Positions 20,421 to 27,266 of a stretch of 27,266 nt of DNA are shown here, piece after piece (the first letter of the stretch is position 1; every line of letters starts with the position of its first letter). Source of the stretch: a virus. Location of the stretch: the IMG/VR virus record IMGVR_UViG_3300036886_000023, positions 1 through 27,266 of that record; one strand, written 5' to 3'. The notes beneath the pieces were generated by a model. That model searched no databases. It had not been told where the DNA came from and saw nothing but the letters and a program-made list of their open reading frames with translations. The position numbers and the translations under genes are program-made.

Positions 20421-23400
20421 ATGGCTGACGAGATTAAATCAGTATTAGGGTTCGATATATCTGGTGCGTTATCGCAATTGGAGATATTGGACGCTGCACT
20501 TGCGAAGAATGCGACTGCATTTCAGTCGCTAGGTTCGTCTCTTGATTCATTTAATACTAAGGGTGCCACGATTCCAGCCACTCTGGCTAAAATAAGTGCA
20601 TCTGCCCAACAGACTATCAATGATCTTCTTGGAGTACAGAAGGCTCAGGCGTCTCTCGCCAATCTTGGTGTAGGTTCAGGTAGTGGTATAGCTATTCCAA
20701 CTGCTGGCGGCCAGAACATAAATTCGATGCTAGGAATGGCAGATGCGGCAGGGAAAGTTGAGACCGCCATGACGAGTGCTGGTAATGCGGGTAAAAAAGC
20801 TGGTGATTCCATAACATTATCATGGCAAACGTTTGGAAGGGTTATTCAAACACAAGCATTGATCCGTGGGATCAATGAAATTCGTGATGCGTTAGAATTC
20901 GCAACCAAATCATTCATTGAATATTCTAAGACAATCAGTGAAATTGCCGCGATTGATCCTAGTCGAAAATTTGATGAAATTTCTGCTAGTGTCCGGCAAA
21001 TGTCGGATTCTTTCAATCAACCTATTCTAAAGGTCGCAGAAGCACAATATCAGATTCTATCTGCACAGTTTACCACTGTTGCAGATCAGACTAATATTAT
21101 GACTGCTGCCAATGAATTGGCTAAGGTTACAAATCAAGGTCTTGATACATCGGTTAATATTTTGACCGGTACATTAAATGCGTATGGTGAATCTTCTGAT
21201 ATGGCCGCTTTACGTGCGGGCCAATTCTTTGAGACAGTATCCTTGGGTCGTGTCCGTACAGCAGACTTGGCCACAGCTTTAGGCCGCGTACAAACGATTG
21301 CACATTTAAGTGGCGTCAGTATTGAAGAACTTGATGCTGCGATGGTTTCGTTGAGTATTGGCGGTGTAAAATCTACGGAGGCTGCAACGCAATTGCGTGG
21401 TGTATTGACTGCTTTACTAAAACCGTCTCAGGATATGAAAGCAGCTTTCACTGAGATCGGAGTTTCATCCGGCCCTGCGGCAATTGCAACCTTTGGTCTT
21501 CAAGGTGCCGTTCAAAAGTTGATGGAAACTACGGGCGGGGCTGCCGAAGAAATGCAGAAATTGATGCCTAATGTCCGTGGATTCGCGGGTGGAGCACGTT
21601 TAGCTGAATCAGGGGCCGACGCATACAGAAGTGCGTTAGAAAAAATCCAAAATCTTCCTTCGGATTTATTAAAACAGAAGGAAATGGAATTAGCCGCAAC
21701 TTCTGCTGAACAATTGACTACGGAAATAAACAAAGTTAAAAATGCTTTGACTGTTGATGTTGGTGCAGATTTAACTAGACAACTTTCTACTTTAATGACT
21801 CTGATTGGACAGATCACGGGTACATCAGGTGGTGCTGTCCTTGGAAATATATTGACTTCATTTGCGGATCAGATTCCTTATTTCGTGGCCGGACTCGGGG
21901 CTATCGCTGCTGGTTTAGTTGTATTAAAAGTTGAATCTTTCGCGGCTACTCAAGGTGTTGGTTCATTGAAGATGGGTTTAGTTAGTTTATTGGCTCTTGC
22001 ACCAATGGCGATGGCACTTGGTCAAACTATTGGAGAGAGTATCAATGCTGCTTCCCGTGCTGCCGCCGATAAACTTACTGTCACTACAAATGAAGAATTA
22101 GAAAGTAATAAAAGGGCGGCAACTGTAAAAGAACAACTTGAGATAAATCTCCTAAATACAAAGATGCAATTACTGCGTCAAGGATTATTGGAAGCTGACA
22201 AAATTTATATACAGGATGTGGCTAATTTTGAAACGTCGATGAAACAGATGGAGAAATCTGCGACTACTTCATTCAGCAATATGGCGTCTGCCAGAAAAAG
22301 TCTGTCTAATGAATTGAAAAGTTTGTCTGAATCAGAGTATTCTAGTCAGGAATCCAATACTAAGAAAATTGGTGACCTGATGGCTAAACAGTCCGACCGG
22401 AATTTTGAACGTAATTTGTTTGTGTTTGGTGGTGATACGAACCAACAATTTCAGGCATACGTAGATCATGCTAACGAATTAGCGAAGGCTGCTGCTAAAT
22501 TAACAGCAGAAGCAAAAGACCCGGCACAAAAGGCTGCTGCTGATGAAATGTGGCAACGTGCCGATGCTGCTGCTAAGACGGCTGAACAGTTGGCCAAGTC
22601 AGATAATGATTCTTGGGAACAAACTAAGGCATTTGAGTTATTGACTCATTTGGATACTCAACATTATCAGTCATTAAACAATCAAAATATTCTATCCGGC
22701 AAGATTGCAAAAGACCTTGAGGATCGAAGTGCGTCTCTCGCCAAGAATAATGAAGAACTTGAGAAACTTGGACTTGAGATTCAAGACAAATATAAAGCCA
22801 TTGCCAAGGACGAAGCGGCGGGTGATAAAGGTAAAAATGCACTTGCTAAGGATATGGCCGATCTTCAAAAGTTGACGGCTGATTATGCAGCTAAAACAAA
22901 GTCGGCTATCAGTGATGCTGTTTCTGGTGGTTTCATGGCTGATCCTAAAGTTTTCGATAAACTTAAACGGGACGCGGATCGTGCATTGAATAGTATTGAC
23001 ATTCAGAATATTACTATTATGCCGTCTGCTTTAGCAACTGCTCTTAGTGCTTTACAAGCACAGGCTGATAAAATGACTTTATTGATCCCTGCGGAAATTA
23101 GACAGGGTTCAGGGACAGATGTTCAACGTCAGGGGTCCGCGATAGGTGTCACACAAGAATATCAAAAACAACAAGACCTTCTCATTAAACAAAAAGGCAC
23201 TTTAGACAATATAGCTGCCGATCAAAAGACACTTGTGAATGAATTAAATACCTCAATCGCTGCGAATAAATCGACAATTGGTGATACACACCAACTTAAT
23301 ACGGATAGTGAAGCGTTGATTCAGGCTCGGGCCGCATTAAATGCCCTTGAAGACAAATTCAAGGAACTATCGGATACTGCTGGACATTGGCAACAAAAAG

Positions 23401-24257
23401 ACATTGATGCTTTGAATCAATTGATTGCTAAAGTAAAAGAAACTGACGCAGTTGTAAATGGTGTAGGTAAAACTGATGTGTCAGGAGTAGCCACACAATT
23501 TCAGAATCAAGTAAATGCCGTTGATGCGTTGGTGAAAAAACAGGTTGAAAATGATGCAGCAATTAAAAAGGCTGATGAGGATACTAAAAAGCAAGCCGAC
23601 ACTACAGATGATGTAAAAGCGGCTGCTGATAAAGTCATCCAACCAATTGACCAACAAATAACTGCCATTACCGATGCAATAGGTAAGACAGAATCACTTG
23701 CGGAACATTGGTTGAATGTAGCTTCTGCGGCTGCACAAGCGGCTGCTGCTTCTGCTAGTGCAAATAGTGCAGCTAGTGGAGGTGGTGGAGACGGGGGATT
23801 TAATACACCGGCTTTATCATCCCCCGATACGGGCGGCGGCGGATCAGTAATTACTAATCCATATTTTGCGTCTGGTGGTTTGGTAGTAGGAGGTGGGCAT
23901 ACTTTATTGGGCGGGGATGCAACAGGATTTGGCGGTAGTTCTGGTGCCGGGACTCCAACTGGTGGGGGTAATACTATGTTAGGTGGGGCGGTAACTGATA
24001 CAATTCCTGCCATGCTTAGTCCAAATGAATTTGTAGTTAATGCTGCCGCCACAAAGAAATGGTTTACACAACTTACAGCAATAAATTCTGGTTTAACCCC
24101 GCATTTTTCTCAAGGAGGTTCAGTATCTAATACAGGTATTTCCGGGGATGTTAATATAAATGTCAATGGTGCGGCACAACCGCAAGAAACAGCACGCGAA
24201 GTAATCAAGGCGATCAACCGCGAACAACGGCGAGGCACGTCTAAAATAAGAGGATAA
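20421..24257 (+). CDS. Tape measure protein
   Basis: 1278 residues, the longest gene here, as expected for the protein that sets tail length. Residues about 150-420 match the TP901-type core (IRDALEFATKSFIEYSKTIS, TAANELAKVTNQGLDTSVNI, AALRAGQFFETVSLGRVRTA). Hydrophobic segments about 485-545 (FVAGLGAIAAGLVVL; LVSLLALAPMAMALGQ) could cross or destabilise a membrane during DNA entry. A long helical, charged middle follows. The C-terminus is Gly-rich, then has AMLSPNEFVVNAAATKKWF, a common tape measure ending, and VNINVNGAAQ. The ending KAINREQRRGTSKIRG is basic. It starts one base after the previous stop. Confidence 0.95.
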   Translation: MADEIKSVLGFDISGALSQLEILDAALAKNATAFQSLGSSLDSFNTKGATIPATLAKISASAQQTINDLLGVQKAQASLANLGVGSGSGIAIPTAGGQNINSMLGMADAAGKVETAMTSAGNAGKKAGDSITLSWQTFGRVIQTQALIRGINEIRDALEFATKSFIEYSKTISEIAAIDPSRKFDEISASVRQMSDSFNQPILKVAEAQYQILSAQFTTVADQTNIMTAANELAKVTNQGLDTSVNILTGTLNAYGESSDMAALRAGQFFETVSLGRVRTADLATALGRVQTIAHLSGVSIEELDAAMVSLSIGGVKSTEAATQLRGVLTALLKPSQDMKAAFTEIGVSSGPAAIATFGLQGAVQKLMETTGGAAEEMQKLMPNVRGFAGGARLAESGADAYRSALEKIQNLPSDLLKQKEMELAATSAEQLTTEINKVKNALTVDVGADLTRQLSTLMTLIGQITGTSGGAVLGNILTSFADQIPYFVAGLGAIAAGLVVLKVESFAATQGVGSLKMGLVSLLALAPMAMALGQTIGESINAASRAAADKLTVTTNEELESNKRAATVKEQLEINLLNTKMQLLRQGLLEADKIYIQDVANFETSMKQMEKSATTSFSNMASARKSLSNELKSLSESEYSSQESNTKKIGDLMAKQSDRNFERNLFVFGGDTNQQFQAYVDHANELAKAAAKLTAEAKDPAQKAAADEMWQRADAAAKTAEQLAKSDNDSWEQTKAFELLTHLDTQHYQSLNNQNILSGKIAKDLEDRSASLAKNNEELEKLGLEIQDKYKAIAKDEAAGDKGKNALAKDMADLQKLTADYAAKTKSAISDAVSGGFMADPKVFDKLKRDADRALNSIDIQNITIMPSALATALSALQAQADKMTLLIPAEIRQGSGTDVQRQGSAIGVTQEYQKQQDLLIKQKGTLDNIAADQKTLVNELNTSIAANKSTIGDTHQLNTDSEALIQARAALNALEDKFKELSDTAGHWQQKDIDALNQLIAKVKETDAVVNGVGKTDVSGVATQFQNQVNAVDALVKKQVENDAAIKKADEDTKKQADTTDDVKAAADKVIQPIDQQITAITDAIGKTESLAEHWLNVASAAAQAAAASASANSAASGGGGDGGFNTPALSSPDTGGGGSVITNPYFASGGLVVGGGHTLLGGDATGFGGSSGAGTPTGGGNTMLGGAVTDTIPAMLSPNEFVVNAAATKKWFTQLTAINSGLTPHFSQGGSVSNTGISGDVNINVNGAAQPQETAREVIKAINREQRRGTSKIRG

Positions 24258-24261
24258 CAAA

Positions 24262-24756
24262 ATGAAACAACTGAGTAAATTAGATGTACGTGGAATGTGG
24301 CATATCCAAATTATCAATGATGGTAAAGTCGATCACGATTTTATGTGTCCAAATGGAATTGTGGATGAAGGTATTGAATATTTATTGGACGTTGGTTTTC
24401 ATAATGGAACCAAACTTACGCCGTGGTATCTCGGGATAATTGATAATCTAAGTTATACCGCACTCGATCCTGCTGATGTGATGACAAATCACGCCGGTTG
24501 GATTGAATTTATCCTATATGCTGGTGGAGTTCGTCCTACGTGGGCGATGGATGCTGCTGCGAGTCGTGCTATTACCAATTCTTCACCTATTGATATTACC
24601 ATTAGTTCTGCGGGTAATCTTCGCGGGTTATTTGTTACCAGTGGTTCTGCATTAAGTGGAGAGGCCGGAACATTGTGGGCCACAGCAATCTTCGGAGCAG
24701 TTTATCCGGTAGCGAATGGCACTGTTATCCGTCTTACTTATATTATCAGCGGTTGA
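24262..24756 (+). CDS. Small distal tail protein
   Basis: 164 residues, no signal peptide. Patterns such as WYLGIIDNLSYTALDPADVM, HAGWIEFILY and LRGLFVTSGSAL, then GTLWATAIFG, are typical of a widespread small phage protein found next to tail fibre genes. These proteins are beta-rich and probably structural (tail tip or capsid-associated); I recall no established function. It begins four bases after the tape measure stop. Confidence 0.65.
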   Translation: MKQLSKLDVRGMWHIQIINDGKVDHDFMCPNGIVDEGIEYLLDVGFHNGTKLTPWYLGIIDNLSYTALDPADVMTNHAGWIEFILYAGGVRPTWAMDAAASRAITNSSPIDITISSAGNLRGLFVTSGSALSGEAGTLWATAIFGAVYPVANGTVIRLTYIISG

Positions 24757-24769
24757 TTTGAGGTGAACT

Positions 24770-25846
24770 ATGCTTCTCTGGATTGACAGTTTTGATAACT
24801 ATGGTACTACTACGGGTTCTACAATCGTGCCAACTGGTATTCTTGGACGGAAGTACTTAGTATCAAATATTACTCAGACGGGGTATGTACTTGTAGAATC
24901 CGGTCGTCTGGGTGGCTATTCTCTAAGGATAGGTTACGACGATACTCAATATTTATCCCCCGGTCCTTTAACGACGGACGCGACATTGATCGTAGGCTGC
25001 GCTTTAAAATTTGACTCCCTTCCAACTGGGAATGATTTACGTTTTTTAAATTTTTACGACGGCACAACATTGGGAGTTAATTTTAGATTAACATCCGGGG
25101 GCGAAATTGCTGTTTATTGTGGTGCCACTTTATTAGGTACATCTGCGGGCGGTGTGTTTACTGCTGGTGCTTGGCATTACATGGAATTTAAAGTGGTGTG
25201 TGCTACTACTACCGGTACTTGGGAGGTCCATATAGGAGGTGTTGATGTTCCGTGTGGTACGGGCGTCGGGACGACAAAAGCTGGGAGCAATGACTATCAT
25301 ACTACATTCCGGTTGACTGGTACACATACAAATGAAGTATATATGCCCTATTTTGACGATCTATATTGTTTGGACGGTGTAGATAGTGGAATTACCGGTG
25401 CGGCCAACGATGATTTCCTGGGAAATATGGTTGTCACTACTATTCTTCCAGAAACACCCGATACTGCTCAGTTAGATTTTACTCCCAGTGCGGCAGTAGA
25501 TCACTATACTTGTGTCGATGATCCAGTCTGCACCGATGACACAGATTATTTGGAGTCATCTACATCTGGACATTATGATCTATTTAATTTTAGTGACGCA
25601 AGCATCGCGGGCGATATAAAGGGAATTATGATAAATGCCGATTGCCGAGAAACAGATGCTACTAGTTACGGTATAAAAACTGTCTGTAAATCTGGTACTA
25701 CGACAAATGATGGGAGTACACAAGCAATTGGATCGACGAATTACGTAACACGTTCGAGGATTTTGGAAACTGACCCCGATTCTGCATCGCTGGCGTGGGA
25801 TTTAACAGGATTAAACGCGGCACAATTCGGAATAAAGGTCCCATAA
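24770..25846 (+). CDS. Tail fibre-like protein with lectin-like N-terminal domain
   Basis: 358 residues. Residues about 1-215 have the beta-sandwich pattern of LamG/concanavalin-like domains of phage structural proteins: LLWIDSFDNYG, GYSLRIGYDD, LIVGCALKFDSLP, AGAWHYMEFKVVC, WEVHIGGVDV and a closing FDDLYCLDG. The rest (about 220-358, ILPETPDTAQLDF ... YGIKTVCKSG) is a second beta domain seen in phage tail proteins. Carbohydrate or surface binding at the tail tip is likely. AGGTG lies a few bases before ATG. Confidence 0.7.
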   Translation: MLLWIDSFDNYGTTTGSTIVPTGILGRKYLVSNITQTGYVLVESGRLGGYSLRIGYDDTQYLSPGPLTTDATLIVGCALKFDSLPTGNDLRFLNFYDGTTLGVNFRLTSGGEIAVYCGATLLGTSAGGVFTAGAWHYMEFKVVCATTTGTWEVHIGGVDVPCGTGVGTTKAGSNDYHTTFRLTGTHTNEVYMPYFDDLYCLDGVDSGITGAANDDFLGNMVVTTILPETPDTAQLDFTPSAAVDHYTCVDDPVCTDDTDYLESSTSGHYDLFNFSDASIAGDIKGIMINADCRETDATSYGIKTVCKSGTTTNDGSTQAIGSTNYVTRSRILETDPDSASLAWDLTGLNAAQFGIKVP

Positions 25847-25847
25847 T

Positions 25848-26936
25848 ATGCCAGGTTCACTTGTTGTAACAAGAGAATATACTGATGTACTCGGGTCTGG
25901 TGCAGGATCGGCTCGTGTAACTCGACAATATGTTGATATTCTTTTTCATCCTCCCGGTCCTACGCGGGTTACTAGAGAATATGTCGAAGTTTTAAGCAAA
26001 GATTTAAGTGCAATTACGTATGATATTCAGATCATTCATCATATAGATTTTATTTCTGATGCAACAGAAGTATTTGGGACGATTATTGAAACAGTAGAAA
26101 ATGTATTAGAATTTGAGTATGGTTCTTATCCTGGATTATTGTCGGAGGCAACTTGTACTGTAGTTCAATATGATTTCACAGTTGAACATACTCTTGATTT
26201 AGTAGATGTGATGGGGCAATCAACAGTTGTAGAGACTGAGTTAGATTTGATTCAGAATATAAAGACTGGATACGGTGCGACAATTGAACATGAACTTGGT
26301 TTTGTTCAGTCAGTAATCGCTCTTGGAATTTTTCCTTTAACAATAGAACATGCATTAGGTTTGCAACAATCCTGTACTATTTATTCAGAAAGTGATAAGA
26401 AACTAGGTAAACAATACCATCCATTCCTCGGGTTTGGTTCGACAGATAACCCTACACCTCCAAATAGTATATTGACTGGTACTAATCTTACTGTTACTGC
26501 ACCTTTCCAATTCGTGTGGCCATCAACGGGAACAGTCACCGATTGGATAACTTTGCGGGCACCAGAGTTTGGGAATAAAGATAAATTGACTTTCAACCGA
26601 GTAAATAGAGAAACTCGCGGCGGGAGTTTAATAGTTTATGCAAATCCGATGTGGCCTAAGACACAGACATTGGCTCTGACTTTTACGGGTTTAAAACAAA
26701 CGGAAGTTCAAGATTTATTGGATTTCTTAAACGACCATCTTGGCGTAGAGATCGGTTTGATAGATTGGGAAACTCGTTATTGGCGGGGTATCATTACGAC
26801 TACGACCAATCCTGTGATCGAGGATTCATTTGATAATTATACGGTTAATTTGGAATTCGAGGGTGAGTTGATTTTAAATTGGACACCACAGATTTTGGCG
26901 ATACCTTCTGGACTTCCTTGCCGGATAAGGGAATAA
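25848..26936 (+). CDS. Distal tail protein with N-terminal short repeats
   Basis: 362 residues, starting one base after the previous TAA. The N-terminus has three nine-residue near-repeats: VTREYTDVL (7-15), VTRQYVDIL (24-32) and VTREYVEVL (41-49). The middle has repeated blocks around VEHTLDLVD, IEHELGFVQ and IEHALGLQQ. The C-terminal part (about 215-362, beginning near VTAPFQFVWPSTG) contains a tail-protein-like fold with LALTFTGLKQTEVQDLLDFL. The order suggests a tail-tip protein that links to the fibre. Function is inferred from position. Confidence 0.55.
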   Translation: MPGSLVVTREYTDVLGSGAGSARVTRQYVDILFHPPGPTRVTREYVEVLSKDLSAITYDIQIIHHIDFISDATEVFGTIIETVENVLEFEYGSYPGLLSEATCTVVQYDFTVEHTLDLVDVMGQSTVVETELDLIQNIKTGYGATIEHELGFVQSVIALGIFPLTIEHALGLQQSCTIYSESDKKLGKQYHPFLGFGSTDNPTPPNSILTGTNLTVTAPFQFVWPSTGTVTDWITLRAPEFGNKDKLTFNRVNRETRGGSLIVYANPMWPKTQTLALTFTGLKQTEVQDLLDFLNDHLGVEIGLIDWETRYWRGIITTTTNPVIEDSFDNYTVNLEFEGELILNWTPQILAIPSGLPCRIRE

Positions 26937-26937
26937 A

Positions 26938-27266
26938 ATGCTAGGTGGATTATCTTCGTTCCCCCGAAAAATATGGGACGGGTTGAAAGGTTTATCGCCT
27001 CAATCCCGGTATCAAAGAGAGGTAGGAGGAAATCCACCCCCTACTGGCGAAGATTTTGGCCAAGTCCTAGATGAAGTTATTGCCACCCAGACTGGCATTT
27101 TGGATGTCCACCAATTGGTTTGTGATATTGATAATAAAGTCGACGAATTAAAACTACAAGAGGGGACGCCGGGTACCGACGGTAAAGACGGCCAAAAGGG
27201 CGACCAAGGGACGCCGGGTACCGACGGTAAAGACGGCCAAAAGGGCGACCAAGGGACGCCGGGTAC
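26938..27266 (+). CDS. Collagen-like fibre protein, 3' end missing
   Basis: A gene starting at ATG 26938, one base after the previous TAA, and running off the window. The first part is MLGGLSSFPRKIWDGLKGLS, then a Pro-rich segment and a coiled-coil-like helix (EVIATQTGILDVHQLVCDID, then NKVDELKLQ). It is followed by Gly-X-Y collagen-like repeats of 15 residues (GTPGTDGKDGQKGDQ). Such proteins form trimeric fibres in phage tails; the helix before the repeats may be the trimerisation start. The far end, which would hold the receptor-binding domain, is not in the window. Confidence 0.85.
   Translation, partial: MLGGLSSFPRKIWDGLKGLSPQSRYQREVGGNPPPTGEDFGQVLDEVIATQTGILDVHQLVCDIDNKVDELKLQEGTPGTDGKDGQKGDQGTPGTDGKDGQKGDQGTPG
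27163..27266 (+). repeat. Exact 45-bp tandem repeat
   Basis: Copies start at 27163, 27208 and 27253 (the last cut by the window end) and are identical at DNA level. They encode collagen-like 15-residue units. Identity at third codon positions shows recent expansion or gene conversion. Such arrays change copy number by recombination and also break assemblies, so the true length is unknown. Confidence 0.95.

Noticed and set aside
23507-24052. 181-residue minus-strand frame opposite the tape measure gene
   Set aside because: Its Pro/Ala richness mirrors the Gly- and Ala-rich tape measure C-terminus; no independent support.
1-27266. Genome-wide TAG-to-sense recoding (code 15 style)
   Set aside because: Terminase, portal, capsid and the 1278-residue tape measure contain no in-frame TAG, unlike recoded phages, where structural genes usually have several.

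Overview
The window is a piece of a tailed double-stranded DNA phage (or prophage) with siphovirus architecture. From about 3.1 kb onward almost everything is on the + strand and follows the usual head-to-tail order: terminase large subunit, portal, a repeat-rich head fibre or decoration protein, head-tail connector, scaffold, major capsid protein, head closure and tail terminator-like proteins, tail tube, tail assembly chaperones with a probable -1 frameshift, a 1278-residue tape measure protein and then distal tail and fibre genes. The host cannot be read from the sequence. No host gene, integrase or recognisable attachment site is present.

Layout. 1-1.3 kb: three small coupled genes, then an endonuclease VII-type HNH gene broken by an in-frame TAG and carrying a 12-copy hexanucleotide repeat. 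1.3-3.1 kb: an AT-rich control region with abutting perfect palindromes. It contains a minus-strand operon of three tiny genes with a near-consensus sigma-70 promoter. 3.1-6.3 kb: a small conserved-looking phage protein, a GC-rich structured RNA candidate, and a tightly overlapping operon encoding a permuted NlpC/P60-like hydrolase, an HNH-AP2 homing endonuclease, an exported papain-like cysteine peptidase and two membrane-anchored proteins. 6.28 kb: a tRNA-like sequence with an irregular anticodon arm. 6.4-18.7 kb: packaging, head and tail-tube genes, with hairpin terminators after the capsid and tail-tube genes. 18.8-27.3 kb: tail genes, ending inside a collagen-like fibre gene made of exact 45-bp repeats.

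Genes are packed with ATGA, GTGA or TAATG overlaps, so translation is probably coupled across long stretches. Five homing-type endonucleases (four HNH, one GIY-YIG) lie between structural genes, several of them using the same overlaps. No gene that I can assign in this window ends in TAG. The only TAG in a credible reading frame is the one that breaks the first HNH gene, and the tRNA-like element carries CTA in its presumed anticodon loop. These three observations may be linked or may be coincidence; long structural genes contain no in-frame TAG, so a general recoding is not supported.

The most promising points for follow-up are the TAG/tRNA set, the structured RNA at 3.29-3.44 kb with mutually exclusive pairings, the hidden -1 frame gene between the tail chaperone and the next tail gene, and the near-identical N-termini of the scaffold and capsid proteins.
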